A DNA stretch of 64,000 nucleotides from Flavobacterium sp. 102 (GTDB lineage Bacteria; Bacteroidota; Bacteroidia; Flavobacteriales; Flavobacteriaceae), in the NCBI RefSeq assembly GCF_003634615.1, contig NZ_RBKX01000001.1:1798001-1862000 (forward strand), in the 5' to 3' direction. Positions 43,359-53,613 of this stretch are shown piece after piece. Positions within the stretch are counted from its first letter, which is position 1. The number at the start of each line of letters is the position of its first letter. Position numbers and translations under genes: made by a program. A model generated the notes under the pieces. It was given only the letters and a program-made list of their open reading frames with translations, was not told the DNA's origin and did not search any database.

Positions 43359-44189
43359 ATGAACGATATCATTCAATATTTCGAAAGCATTCCGTCTTCG
43401 CACAGGGCGTTGATTTTAGCCGGTGGGATTGCTTTGTTTTGGTTAATCGAAAGCGCTGTTCCCTTTGTAAAATTTGGTTACAACAAAGTACAGCACGCGG
43501 GAATCAATATCTTTTTTACTGTTACGACGATTATAGTTAATTTTTGTTTGGCTGTAATTTTAGTCAACACCGCGCAATGGACAGTCGAGCACAAGTTTGG
43601 TTTATTGAATTGGCTACCTGAAATGAATATCTGGTTGTTTGCGATTGTTGGTTTGTTGCTTTTGGATTTGATTGGTGCCTATTTAGCGCATTTGGTGGAA
43701 CATAAAGTCAAGGTTTTATGGCGATTTCATTTGATTCATCATACCGATACTTGGATTGATACGACTTCAGGAAACCGTCATCATCCGGGCGAGAGTGTGA
43801 TACGATTTGTTTTTACGACTATGGGCGTTTTAATTGTGGGTAGCCCTATGTGGATGGTTTTTTTGTACCAAACTTTATCGGTTGTGGCTACGCAATTTAC
43901 CCACGCAAATATTGCTTTGCCAAAGCAATTGGATAAAGTGATGAGCTATTTTTTGGTTTCACCTGACATGCATAAAGTGCATCACCATTACGTTTTGCCT
44001 TATACTGATAGTAATTACGGGAATATATTTTCGATTTGGGACAGACTTTTTGGCACATTTAAAACGTTAGAGAGAGAAAAAATAGTTTACGGCGTTGATA
44101 CACACATGAAGCCTGAAGAGCACAATGATTTAAAGAATTTGTTGTCGATTCCTTTTCAAAAACACCGTTCGCCAAATAGTGAGAGTTAA
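43359..44189 (+). CDS. sterol desaturase / fatty acid hydroxylase family protein
   Basis: A 276-residue membrane di-iron oxygenase (from the ATG at 43359; an earlier TTG adds six residues). About four hydrophobic segments surround the histidine boxes: HLVEH, FHLIHHTD and, towards the C-terminus, HKVHHHY plus TDSNYG and IWDRLFGTF. Such enzymes hydroxylate or desaturate lipids; the substrate here is unknown. It follows the AlkB gene by 36 bases. Confidence 0.88.
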   Translation: MNDIIQYFESIPSSHRALILAGGIALFWLIESAVPFVKFGYNKVQHAGINIFFTVTTIIVNFCLAVILVNTAQWTVEHKFGLLNWLPEMNIWLFAIVGLLLLDLIGAYLAHLVEHKVKVLWRFHLIHHTDTWIDTTSGNRHHPGESVIRFVFTTMGVLIVGSPMWMVFLYQTLSVVATQFTHANIALPKQLDKVMSYFLVSPDMHKVHHHYVLPYTDSNYGNIFSIWDRLFGTFKTLEREKIVYGVDTHMKPEEHNDLKNLLSIPFQKHRSPNSES

Positions 44190-44288
44190 AAAAAACACTA
44201 GTCAGATTGAAAACTAATTATTTTTTTTATTAATATTGATTAGAAATTTATCAGTTGGAATCTATTTTTAAATAATGCTTTTACAGAA

Positions 44289-44564
44289 ATGAAAAAAAGT
44301 AAGCTTGCAGACTTTGACAACGAGCAAATAGAAAGAGTTGTCAGCATGGCTCAAGAGGAAAAAAAGCCTTTTGAAGTAATAAAAGAAGAATTTGGCCTTA
44401 CCGAAAACGAAGTAACCGAATTAATGCGTAAACGTTTATCGAAAGATAATTTTGAGCTTTGGAAGAAAAAAGCGGCGGGAAGCAAGCCAAAACCAAAACC
44501 AATTATTGACGATTTCGATGATGATTTAGAAGGTAAATATTATATCAAAAATAAATTTGACTAA
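44289..44564 (+). CDS. TIGR03643/DUF2805 family protein
   Basis: A 91-residue soluble protein, LADFDNEQIERVVSMAQEEKKPFEVI, then EEFGLTENEVTELMRKRLS, which reads as a helix-turn-helix-like module, and NFELWKKKA. The C-terminus is acidic and ends YYIKNKFD. I recognise the pattern as DUF2805/TIGR03643; its role is unknown. It is followed by its own terminator. Confidence 0.8.
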   Translation: MKKSKLADFDNEQIERVVSMAQEEKKPFEVIKEEFGLTENEVTELMRKRLSKDNFELWKKKAAGSKPKPKPIIDDFDDDLEGKYYIKNKFD

Positions 44565-44570
44565 AACTTT

Positions 44571-44597
44571 AACTCTTGTTCAACAAGAGTTTTTTTA
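44571..44597 (+). terminator. terminator after the DUF2805 gene
   Basis: AACTCTTGTT and AACAAGAGTT are perfectly complementary around a single C (practical stem 7 bp with a GTTCAAC loop), followed by six T. Confidence 0.9.
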
Positions 44598-44729
44598 TTT
44601 ACTGCTATTCCCTTTATTCTAGTCGTTATTTTCATTACCGACTTAATTTTAGTTAATCAATGCTAAAAATGTTAAAATCGATTGTAACTATTACTTACAT
44701 TTGGTGTCTTATCCAAAAAAAAATTGACT

Positions 44730-46592
44730 ATGAAAAAACTAATTCTAAGTGCTATTGTAACCTTGTCGGTTTTCAATTTTAATGCCGTTGCACAAAAGAA
44801 ATCCACTACTGTTCAAGAGATAAAAGTTGCTATCGATTTAAATCAAGTTAAAGAGGATAAAGTGATGGTAACCATTACGCCACCAAGTTTTACATCTGCT
44901 GAGGTTGTTTTCCATATTCCAAAAACAGTTCCGGGAACGTATTTTTCGGACAATTATGGGAAATTACTAGTTGATTTAAAAGCTTTGGACAAAAGCGGGA
45001 ATGAGTTAACGGTAACTAAAACCGATGACAATTCTTGGAAAATCAGTAATGCTAAGGCTTTGGCAAAAGTTACTTATTGGGTAAATGATACATATGATAC
45101 GGAAACCGGAAGAGGTTTTGGGAAAGATGAAATTTTTTCACCTGCCGGAACCAATATCGATGAAGGCAAGAATTTCATGTTGAACAATCATGGATTTATT
45201 GGCTATTTTGATGATAAATTAGAAATCCCTTATAATGTAACGATAACACATCCGGCAACACTTTTTGGCTCCACTTCTTTGGTAGATCTTAACAAAAGTG
45301 ATACCGTTGATAATTTTGTAACCAAAAGATATTTTGAATTGGTAGACAATCCAATTATGTATTCAAAACCCGACTACATTACTTTTAAGGTAGACGGAAT
45401 GGAGATTTTATTCAGTGTATATTCTCCCAATGGATCACACACAGCCAAATCACTTTTGGCCGATTTAGAAAAAACCATGCGTGCTCAGAAGGCTTTTTTG
45501 GGACCCATCAATAACAACAAAAAATACACCGTTCTTTTGTACTTATCGGATATGCAAAAAGCCGATGCGAAAGGTTTTGGCGCTTTAGAACACCATACAT
45601 CAACTACCGTAGTTTTTCCTGAAATGATGCCGGCTGCAGCATTGGGAGAGCAAATTAAGGATGTAGTTTCTCATGAGTTTTTCCATATCGTAACCCCATT
45701 GAGTATTCATTCTAAAGAGATTCAGTATTTTGATTACAATAACCCAAAAATGTCAAAACATTTGTGGATGTATGAAGGCGTAACCGAATATTTTGCGAAT
45801 TTGTTCCAAATCAATCAAGGGTTAATTGATTCGGATGAATTTTATCAAAGAATGGTTGGGAAAATCAACAACGCTTCGAGTTTAAATGATACTATGCCAT
45901 TTACTGAAATGAGTGCTAATGTATTGGTTCCGCCATACAAAGACCAATATTTGAATGTATATGAAAAAGGAGCTTTAATCGGAATGTGTATTGATATTAT
46001 CATTCGTGAAAAGAGTAATGGACAAAGAGGCATTTTAGATTTGATGCAAAAATTGTCTAAAAAATACGGTGCGGAAAAACCATTCAATGATGAAGATCTT
46101 TTTGCTGAAATTACGTCGTTGACGTATCCTGAAGTAGGAGAGTTTTTAAATACTTACGTTGCCGGTCCAACACCGATTCCATACGATGTTTATTTTGCTA
46201 AAGTTGGCGTAGGCAAAGCCAAAATGAGTGTTCCAATGAACCCGTTTTTGAAAGACCAATCAACGCCATATATCACAGTTGATGGGAAAACTAAGGAAAT
46301 CATGGTATTGCCAAGTACAGAACTGAATGAATTCATGAAAGGTTTAGGCATGCAAGGTGGCGATATTATTGTAGCTGTCAATGATAAAGCTTACAATTTA
46401 GATAACATTTATGATATGATTATGGAAAGCCAAAGCTGGAAAGTAGATGACGACATAACTGTAAAAATCAAACGTGACGGAAAAGAGCAAACCATCAAAG
46501 GCAAAGTAAAATTGTCTATGGAAGAAGTAGAAGGTTACGGACTTATCGATACTTCGAAAGAGCCTTTAAACAAAGCTTGGTTGAAAGGATAA
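44730..46592 (+). CDS. M61 family (glycyl aminopeptidase-like) metallopeptidase with PDZ domain
   Basis: A 620-residue exported peptidase (ATG at 44730; a TTG two codons earlier is unlikely). Signal peptide ends NAVAQ (~residue 22). The N-terminal M61 domain is followed by the catalytic zinc motif SHEFFHIVTP (HExxH) with the third ligand in MYEGVTEYFANL, typical of M61. Residues ~500-620 contain a PDZ-like domain (GLGMQGGDIIVAVNDKAYN). Probable role: periplasmic aminopeptidase for peptide uptake. Downstream terminator is at 46613. Confidence 0.92.
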   Translation: MKKLILSAIVTLSVFNFNAVAQKKSTTVQEIKVAIDLNQVKEDKVMVTITPPSFTSAEVVFHIPKTVPGTYFSDNYGKLLVDLKALDKSGNELTVTKTDDNSWKISNAKALAKVTYWVNDTYDTETGRGFGKDEIFSPAGTNIDEGKNFMLNNHGFIGYFDDKLEIPYNVTITHPATLFGSTSLVDLNKSDTVDNFVTKRYFELVDNPIMYSKPDYITFKVDGMEILFSVYSPNGSHTAKSLLADLEKTMRAQKAFLGPINNNKKYTVLLYLSDMQKADAKGFGALEHHTSTTVVFPEMMPAAALGEQIKDVVSHEFFHIVTPLSIHSKEIQYFDYNNPKMSKHLWMYEGVTEYFANLFQINQGLIDSDEFYQRMVGKINNASSLNDTMPFTEMSANVLVPPYKDQYLNVYEKGALIGMCIDIIIREKSNGQRGILDLMQKLSKKYGAEKPFNDEDLFAEITSLTYPEVGEFLNTYVAGPTPIPYDVYFAKVGVGKAKMSVPMNPFLKDQSTPYITVDGKTKEIMVLPSTELNEFMKGLGMQGGDIIVAVNDKAYNLDNIYDMIMESQSWKVDDDITVKIKRDGKEQTIKGKVKLSMEEVEGYGLIDTSKEPLNKAWLKG

Positions 46593-46612
46593 TACCAATA
46601 ATTTTATAATTC

Positions 46613-46648
46613 AAATCCTCAATTTGTGAATCAGATTGAGGATTTTTT
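46613..46648 (+). terminator. terminator after the M61 peptidase gene
   Basis: AAATCCTCAAT (46613-46623) and ATTGAGGATTT (46635-46645) form an 11-bp perfect stem with an 11-base loop, followed by TTTAG. Confidence 0.85.
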
Positions 46649-46777
46649 AGTATTATTGCCACTCGAGACCGTTAGGTCGAATTGAATGTAGTTAAAATTT
46701 GTAACAGATTTAAAATATCAGAGTATCACTCAGTATAAACCGAATGTTCGTCGGACATTCTCCTCTTAATATCAAAC

Positions 46778-47518
46778 ATGCAAAAATCATTTCTCACCTC
46801 ATTATCAGTATTAATTTTAGTTTGCTTTGCCGGTTCGCTTACGCTCGAGTCTTGTTCAGAAAAAAAATCGGAGAAGAATTTTGTGCTAAATGGAAATATC
46901 AAAGGCTTAAAAAGCGGAACGCTATACATTCAAAGAATAAAAGATACCCTTTTAGTGCCAATCGATACTATTAAAATTGACGGTGATTCCCATTTTGTAA
47001 GTGAATTTGATTTACAATCTCCAGAGATGTTATACTTGTTTTTAGATAGAGGTGTGACCAATTCTTTAGACAACAATATTTCTTTTTTTGCTGAAAAAGG
47101 CACCATGAATATTGAAACTACGCTTGATTTTTTTACTGCGGATGCTAAAATTACCGGTTCAAAAAATCAGGAGTTATATGATGACTATAGAAAAGTAATG
47201 GCCAGGTATGTCAATCAAGATATGGATTTGATTGAAAAAAAATTCAAGGCCTTTAAAGACGGAAAACTTGATGAAGTAAGCAAAATGGAAGAAGAGCAAA
47301 AGAGTATTTTAAAAAGAAAATATCTGTACACCACAAATTTCGCTGTAAATCATTCCGATTATGAAGTTGCGCCTTATGTGGCTTTGGCAAACATTTACGA
47401 TATCAATTTGAAATATTTGGATACTATTCAAAAAACAATGTCACCTAAAGTGGCAAAATCGCTTTACGGTAAAAAGTTTAACGATTTTATCGCTGAAAGA
47501 AAAAAGGCTGAAAAATAA
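46778..47518 (+). CDS. DUF4369-domain lipoprotein
   Basis: A 246-residue predicted lipoprotein; the leader ends LTLESC (lipid cysteine ~26). A DUF4369 domain follows: FVLNGNIKGLKSGTLYIQRI, IDTIKIDGDSHFVSEFDL, EMLYLFLDRG. In many Bacteroidota this domain heads thioredoxin-like AhpC/TSA proteins; here the protein stops before any thioredoxin domain, and the C-terminal half is helical and charged. Function unknown. It converges on the T9SS type B gene with only five bases between the stops. Confidence 0.85.
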   Translation: MQKSFLTSLSVLILVCFAGSLTLESCSEKKSEKNFVLNGNIKGLKSGTLYIQRIKDTLLVPIDTIKIDGDSHFVSEFDLQSPEMLYLFLDRGVTNSLDNNISFFAEKGTMNIETTLDFFTADAKITGSKNQELYDDYRKVMARYVNQDMDLIEKKFKAFKDGKLDEVSKMEEEQKSILKRKYLYTTNFAVNHSDYEVAPYVALANIYDINLKYLDTIQKTMSPKVAKSLYGKKFNDFIAERKKAEK

Positions 47519-47523
47519 GCTTA

Positions 47524-50500
47524 TTATCTTTTCATAGCAAAATGTCCTTTATGGATTTTTCCATCAGCTCGGGTAACGTAAAACCAATAATCATCGGAAG
47601 GCATTAATCTTCCGTTGTACGTTCCGTCCCAGGCATCAAGGCTGTCCATAACCTTAAGCAATTTACCATATCGGTCAAATATTTTTACATCAAATTTTTG
47701 TTCAAATTGTGAAAACTTAATATACCAGGTGTCATTATATCCATCGCCATTAGGCGTGAAAAACTGTGGATAGTTCAATAATAATGCTTCTTCATCTACA
47801 ATGCCACAACCATTTTTGTCCTTTACAAATACTTGGTAAATTCCAGGGTAAAGATTTTCAAAAATATTGCTGTCCTGATATTGGATTCCGTCCAAAGAAT
47901 ACTCATAATTGCCTAACCCTGTAACAAATACTTCAATGGTGTTTTCATGGGCTGTCCAGTCTACAGTTTCTATAAAAGTTATGGTTGCCGGATTGGATAA
48001 GAATATAGTGAAATCTTTTCGGGAGTCGCAAGTAGGCGCTCCAACATGGTCTTCTGTTACCACAACCCAATAATTGCCAGGAACTGTTGCTGCAATGGCA
48101 TTGCTAGTTTGTGTCGTTGACCATAAATAGCTGTCAAAACCGTGACCAGCTTGAATCAATACGTTTCTAAATTCGCATAAGGGATACGCATCTTCCATAG
48201 TGATTCTTGGGGAATCGATAAATGTAAATCGGAGTACTGCTACACTATGGCAACCATCTGATGAAGTTACTCTTACATACACAGTATTGTTCGCATTGCT
48301 TAAATTACAATTTGTAAAATTGGATATTAAATAGGAACTGTTTGCAGTATCTGCAGCTAATGCGGAGGCATAATAGGAAAAACTGAAATTAGCAGCATTC
48401 GCTATTATGTTTGAATTGTATAATGATAAATCAACGTTTTCGGAGCCATCATTTAACGCATCACAAAGCGTTGTCTGATAATCATTGGTTGCCGGGAGAA
48501 GTAGATAATAAGTGTTGATATATGCATTTTGCGTATACGATTCACAGTTTGCGCCTTTTCTGACCACAATCTGATAATTGGTGCCTCCGTTCAGATTAGA
48601 AAGGACAGGATTGGTTGTCCAGGTTGTACCACCATCAAAACTATAAAAATCACCTGGAGTGGTAATGGTCAACGTGGCATACGTTCCACAACCGGCATCA
48701 TCAATATCATATTCAGGATAGCTGTTTTCAAGGTCATTTAAATAAACATAGGTATTTGGAGATGTACATCCTTGAGCATTTTTGATTTTTATCAGGTAAC
48801 TACCACTTGTTAAATTACTCAAAGTATTAGAAGTCTGCCATGTATTTCCGCCGTCAAAACTATAAGAAACAGCAGGAGTAGTAATTATTATACTGCCCAA
48901 ATTACCACAAAATGGATTGTCTTTGATGTAAAGTGGTGGATCTAAAAATTCACTATTCAAATGCACACTATTAAAATTTGAGATACAGCCAAAAGCATCT
49001 TTTGTCCGGATTAAATAGATGCCAGAAGGTAAATTATTGGCAGTATTGTTAGTAGTCCAGGTTACACCATCATCAAAACTATATTCGGTTGCAGTAGAAG
49101 TTATCGTAATGCTTCCAAGGTCACCGCAACTGATCGGGTCTACAGATGTAAAATTGGGGAATGAAGATAAAAAAGCAACAATGTTTACACTTGAATTGTA
49201 GGAAGTACAACCAGCAGCCGTTCTGACCCTAACGCTGTAAGTTCCATAAGGCAGGTTACTCATGGTTGAATTAGTTCCCCAAGTTACACCGCCGTCAAAA
49301 CTATATTCTGATGCTGGCGAAGTGACCTGAATCGAACCTGTACTGCTGGAACATGTTGGTTGTGTAACTGTCAGAGAAGGTAACGGAGCGACACTATTAG
49401 GCAATATCGTGACGCTTCCGTTTGATGCGCAGCCATCACTATCCGTTACCGTAACGGAATAAGTGGCATTGGCCGTAACCGAAATGCTTTGTGTTGTTTC
49501 TAAGCTGCCACTCCATAAATAACTGACGCCTGGTGATGCTGTTAGTACAGTACTGCCACTGCAAACGTTTAAAATTCCACTAATTGTAGCTGTTGGGTTT
49601 TTGACAAGCAATGAAATAGGAATGATTTTATAGCAGGTTGGATTTAAAGTAACTCTAACGTATACAGTTCCGGTCGGACTTTCGTAATTGACAAAAGCGG
49701 TGATTGGATTAGTATTATTTGTTGCATTCGTAAGTGAATTATAATAACTAAATGTTAATCCGGGTTGTGGAGCGGTTATTATAGTATTAACATTGGATAA
49801 ATTAAAAAACTCACTTCCATTATGATTGGTATCACAGAGTGTTAAGGTTGCTGTCTGGAGAGGCAATGGGCAATTAGTACAATTTAAAAACCAAATATCC
49901 CATCCTGCATTTGCATCATTATCTGTTACAGAAGCAAATGTTGTCCCAACACAATTGGTTTGCACTATGCTGAAATTCATACTAACGCCTACGTTATAAC
50001 TTCCTGTGGTAATGTTAGGAAGATTGGCCGCGGTCAACTCAAAACAAAAACGTTTTGTAATTAAGTCGAGTGTAGTGGGAGTTTGTGAAGAATAAACAAC
50101 ATTATTATTTTCATCTCTTACATTTAAAGTGACCGAAGAAACGATTGCGTTAAGACCACCTGAATTAGGTAAATTAAAGCTGCCACAGATCGATAAAGGA
50201 AGTGTTGGGCAAATTTTATACAGTGGGTCAAGCTCTATACTTCCCTGTAAACTCTCATTAGAATGCAAAAGGCAGATATCATCAACATAAGCATACCCAA
50301 AATGACCATTCAAACCACATCTGGAGGCAATGAATTCTATTGTAAACTCTTGATTGTTCGGAATGCCGGATATGTCTAAAATGCCCGATTGCCAATTAGG
50401 GTTATAGAGTATGATGCTGTTTCCTTCCAGATAAGGTGCCTGCGTAAAAGTACAGTCATTGGGATTGCCAATTAAACAAAACTCACTAACCACTGCGCCT

Positions 50501-51153
50501 GTATTGGAAATAACCCTTGCTTTGAAAAAAGGCTGTTCGTTATCATGGTCGCTTTCGATAATGCTTTGCAAAACAGCTTTATAATTGAATTTTAGCGTCG
50601 ATTCATTATTGGTCTTAAAACGTTTAGCCTGTATTAATCCCAACGTCGGTGTTGATTCTTTATAATTGATTTTTAAAGTATATTGGTCAAAAGCATTAAT
50701 GTTACCTATAAATTCATCAATGAAATTAGATGGCACAGTAGAAGCCATCAAATCAGTATCTGTAGGATTGTATTGTGCTATCTTGGTATTCGCCTGTCCG
50801 TAAATGTTTTGACATTGCATAGGATTAAGTGGATCTCCAAAAGTATATTCAAAGTTTTTCAGATAATTGGTACCAGCAACGGTTTCAAATTCTTCAAACG
50901 TTCCATTCGTGCATAAAGGAACTGCAGTTTGTGCCAATACCGACCTTAAACTACGTTTGTTATTGAATTCAATATTGCTTTTCGCTTTATCAAAAAAAGC
51001 CTTTCTTTGAATAGAATCTGTTATACGACGACCATGCCTGTCTTCCAGTTTCCTATTCTTTTGTATAGCAAGATATGCATTAGTTGAATCATTATTTTGT
51101 CCAAAAACAGTAGCAAATAATAACAGGCAAAATAGAGTTGTAAAATTTCTCAA
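47524..51153 (-). CDS. T9SS type B sorting-domain surface protein with SprB-like repeats
   Basis: A 1209-residue secreted protein. Signal peptide ends VFGQ (~19). Roughly residues 40-430 form a lectin-like jelly-roll region with HFGYAYVDDICLLHS and several cysteines. An MG-like domain follows, with Ig-like VSYLWSG segments. From ~590 to ~880 there are four tandem SprB-type units, each with TxxxCxxxG(S/T)IxITxPxxxYSFDGGxTW and (S/N)NLxxGxYxI. The type B tail is the final ~85 residues: FFTPNGDGYNDTWYI, VKIFDRYGKLLKV, YWFYVTRADGK, ending GHFAMKR. Cargo of the type IX system like gliding adhesins. Confidence 0.92.
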   Translation of the reverse strand: MRNFTTLFCLLLFATVFGQNNDSTNAYLAIQKNRKLEDRHGRRITDSIQRKAFFDKAKSNIEFNNKRSLRSVLAQTAVPLCTNGTFEEFETVAGTNYLKNFEYTFGDPLNPMQCQNIYGQANTKIAQYNPTDTDLMASTVPSNFIDEFIGNINAFDQYTLKINYKESTPTLGLIQAKRFKTNNESTLKFNYKAVLQSIIESDHDNEQPFFKARVISNTGAVVSEFCLIGNPNDCTFTQAPYLEGNSIILYNPNWQSGILDISGIPNNQEFTIEFIASRCGLNGHFGYAYVDDICLLHSNESLQGSIELDPLYKICPTLPLSICGSFNLPNSGGLNAIVSSVTLNVRDENNNVVYSSQTPTTLDLITKRFCFELTAANLPNITTGSYNVGVSMNFSIVQTNCVGTTFASVTDNDANAGWDIWFLNCTNCPLPLQTATLTLCDTNHNGSEFFNLSNVNTIITAPQPGLTFSYYNSLTNATNNTNPITAFVNYESPTGTVYVRVTLNPTCYKIIPISLLVKNPTATISGILNVCSGSTVLTASPGVSYLWSGSLETTQSISVTANATYSVTVTDSDGCASNGSVTILPNSVAPLPSLTVTQPTCSSSTGSIQVTSPASEYSFDGGVTWGTNSTMSNLPYGTYSVRVRTAAGCTSYNSSVNIVAFLSSFPNFTSVDPISCGDLGSITITSTATEYSFDDGVTWTTNNTANNLPSGIYLIRTKDAFGCISNFNSVHLNSEFLDPPLYIKDNPFCGNLGSIIITTPAVSYSFDGGNTWQTSNTLSNLTSGSYLIKIKNAQGCTSPNTYVYLNDLENSYPEYDIDDAGCGTYATLTITTPGDFYSFDGGTTWTTNPVLSNLNGGTNYQIVVRKGANCESYTQNAYINTYYLLLPATNDYQTTLCDALNDGSENVDLSLYNSNIIANAANFSFSYYASALAADTANSSYLISNFTNCNLSNANNTVYVRVTSSDGCHSVAVLRFTFIDSPRITMEDAYPLCEFRNVLIQAGHGFDSYLWSTTQTSNAIAATVPGNYWVVVTEDHVGAPTCDSRKDFTIFLSNPATITFIETVDWTAHENTIEVFVTGLGNYEYSLDGIQYQDSNIFENLYPGIYQVFVKDKNGCGIVDEEALLLNYPQFFTPNGDGYNDTWYIKFSQFEQKFDVKIFDRYGKLLKVMDSLDAWDGTYNGRLMPSDDYWFYVTRADGKIHKGHFAMKR

Positions 51154-51272
51154 TGGTCTTAAATTTCTAACAGATTGGGTAAATATAAGAAAGTTCTTGT
51201 TTTATGAGAATTATTTTCATTTTTATTTTGCAAGTTAGCGCATACTTTTTAAATCATCGAAAACCTTCCGTA

Positions 51273-51301
51273 TTGTGTTTGTGGTTTTTCATTTACTTTT
51301 G
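51273..51301 (+). promoter_or_regulatory. promoter of the radical SAM gene
   Basis: TTG (51273-51275), an 18-base spacer and TACTTTTG (51294-51301), 16 bases before the TTG start codon. Confidence 0.65.
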
Positions 51302-51317
51302 CAGAAAGTAATTCATC

Positions 51318-53501
51318 TTGAAAGACATCCTTCTTATAACGCCACCATTTACACAACTCAATACTCCTTATCCTGCAACGGCTTATTTGAAAGGGTTTTT
51401 GAAGACCAAAAGCATTACCGCTTTTCAAATGGATTTGGGTATAGAAGTGATTTTGAAAATGTTTTCTAAAGAAGGTTTGACGACTATTTTTGGTTCCTCT
51501 AACAGTCAACATCCAACACCTAACCTTCAACGAATTTACAGTTTAAGAGAAGATTACGTTCAAACGATTGATGCTGTCATCGATTTTCTACAAGGAAATA
51601 ATCAAACTTTAGCACGTCAAATTTGTAACGGTAATTTTCTGCCCGAAGCCTCAAGGTTTGAGCAATTAGACGATATGGAATGGGCATTTGGTTCGATGGG
51701 AATGCAAGACAAAGCCAAACATCTGTCTACTTTATATCTTGAAGATTTATCCGATTTTATTGTGGAATGCATTGATGAGAATTTTGGTTTTAGTCGTTAT
51801 GCGGAACGATTAGGCAGAAGTGCTAATTCATTTGATGAAATGTATTCGCATTTGCAAAATGACTTGACTTATATTGATAAAATTACGCTTAAAATTCTAG
51901 AGAAAAGACTTGCTGAAGTTCAACCGAAATTAGTCTGCATTTCAGTTCCGTTTCCCGGTAATTTATACAGTGCTTTTCGTTGTGCGCAATTTATAAAGAG
52001 ACAGTTTCCAACGATAAAAGTCTCCATGGGCGGTGGTTTTCCCAATACCGAACTTCGTGATTTAAAGGATAAAAGGGTTTTCGAGTTCTTTGATTTCATA
52101 ACACTTGATGATGGCGAATTACCGGTGGAATTATTACACCATTTTGTCACATCGAGCGCAGTCGAGATGCCTTTAAAAAGAACTTTTCTTCTTGAAAGCA
52201 ATCTAGTCGTTTATAAAAACAACGCCATACAATCCGATTACAAGCAAAGTGAAGTGGGTACACCTGATTATTCCGATTTACTTTTAGATCAATATATTTC
52301 AGTTATAGAAATCGCCAATCCGATGCACAGTTTGTGGAGTGATGGCCGATGGAATAAGCTCACCATGGCGCATGGATGTTATTGGGGTAAATGTACTTTC
52401 TGTGATATTTCTTTGGATTATATCAAATTGTACGAACCAATTGCAGCCAAAATTCTTGTCGATAGGATGGAGGAAATGATTGTCCAAACCGGCGATAACG
52501 GATTCCATTTTGTTGATGAAGCTGCGCCACCGGCTTTAATGAGAGAAGTTGCCTTAGAAATTCTTCGCCGAAAACTCACTGTGACTTGGTGGACTAATAT
52601 TCGCTTTGAAAAAAGTTTCACTTTTGATTTGTGTTTTCTGCTAAAAGCCTCAGGTTGTATTGCGGTTTCAGGTGGATTGGAAGTTGCCTCTGACCGATTA
52701 TTGGAACTGATAAAAAAAGGTGTAACAGTGGAACAAGTAGCCCAAGTTGCCAGAAATTTCACAGAAAGTGGCATCATGGTTCACGCTTATTTGATGTATG
52801 GTTATCCAACGCAAACAGTTCAAGAAACGGTAGATAGTTTGGAAATGGTTCGTCAATTGTTTGAAGTCGGTGTTTTGCAATCGGGTTTTTGGCATCAATT
52901 TGCCATGACAGCCCACAGCCCGGTTGGCATGTTTCCTGAAGAATTTGGGGTTATTCCGGAGCAAAACGACATTACTTTTGCTAACAATGACATTGAATTT
53001 AAAGACAAAACCGGTATCAATCACGACCAATTTAGTTTTGGGTTGAAGAAATCTTTGTTCAATTATATGCACGGCATTGGGTTCGATTATGAATTGCAGG
53101 ATTGGTTTGATTTTAAAATTCCAAGAACAACTATAAATTCTGATTTTATTATTAATTGTTTGGAAAAAGAAGATTTTTTTAATGTAAAACCTTCGGCCAA
53201 AATAATTTGGTTAGGCCGAAAACCATTGTCCGAAATTTTCACTAAGTCCAAAAAAGGGAGTTCTTGGGAAATGATAAAGTTGGTTTTTTTTGACAAAAAA
53301 GAAACCTTAGAAATCAAGATAGAAAAAGACAAAGGCGAATGGCTTGTAAAAGCGATTGATTTACTTCATGTCGACAATCAGAAGATGCTTACTTTTGCAG
53401 AACTCAAAACCGATTTTGAAACACAGTTTGATGATTTTGAGTTGTTTTGGTACTCTAAGTCTTTCAAAAACCTCAGAGAATTTGGGTTATTAGTTCTTTA
53501 A
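51318..53501 (+). CDS. B12-binding-domain radical SAM protein
   Basis: A 727-residue protein whose N-terminus (ILLITPPFTQLNTPYPATAYL) and PKLVCISVPFPGN / VSMGGGFPNTELR segments form a cobalamin-binding-like Rossmann domain. The radical SAM cluster is HGCYWGKCTFCDISL, a CX4CX2C spacing instead of the usual CX3CX2C. Downstream, GGLEVASDRLLELIKKGVT and VHAYLMYGYPTQT are typical of this superfamily. The start is TTG at 51318, since no ATG precedes the conserved DILLITPPF. The C-terminus (~580-727) is unassigned. Substrate unknown; probably a methyltransferase or rearrangement enzyme, by analogy only. Confidence 0.85.
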   Translation: MKDILLITPPFTQLNTPYPATAYLKGFLKTKSITAFQMDLGIEVILKMFSKEGLTTIFGSSNSQHPTPNLQRIYSLREDYVQTIDAVIDFLQGNNQTLARQICNGNFLPEASRFEQLDDMEWAFGSMGMQDKAKHLSTLYLEDLSDFIVECIDENFGFSRYAERLGRSANSFDEMYSHLQNDLTYIDKITLKILEKRLAEVQPKLVCISVPFPGNLYSAFRCAQFIKRQFPTIKVSMGGGFPNTELRDLKDKRVFEFFDFITLDDGELPVELLHHFVTSSAVEMPLKRTFLLESNLVVYKNNAIQSDYKQSEVGTPDYSDLLLDQYISVIEIANPMHSLWSDGRWNKLTMAHGCYWGKCTFCDISLDYIKLYEPIAAKILVDRMEEMIVQTGDNGFHFVDEAAPPALMREVALEILRRKLTVTWWTNIRFEKSFTFDLCFLLKASGCIAVSGGLEVASDRLLELIKKGVTVEQVAQVARNFTESGIMVHAYLMYGYPTQTVQETVDSLEMVRQLFEVGVLQSGFWHQFAMTAHSPVGMFPEEFGVIPEQNDITFANNDIEFKDKTGINHDQFSFGLKKSLFNYMHGIGFDYELQDWFDFKIPRTTINSDFIINCLEKEDFFNVKPSAKIIWLGRKPLSEIFTKSKKGSSWEMIKLVFFDKKETLEIKIEKDKGEWLVKAIDLLHVDNQKMLTFAELKTDFETQFDDFELFWYSKSFKNLREFGLLVL

Positions 53502-53613
53502 ATTTATATTTTAATTCTTGATAACTTGTTGATTATTTTTATCAAACTAAACAGTTGTTGTCCTTTTTTAATATACATTTAGACTATAAATTATATAAAG
53601 AGAATAGACTACA

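Noticed and set aside
52698..53072. 124-residue antisense open frame in the radical SAM gene
   Set aside because: The plus-strand frame carries clear motifs over the same interval; the antisense one has none.
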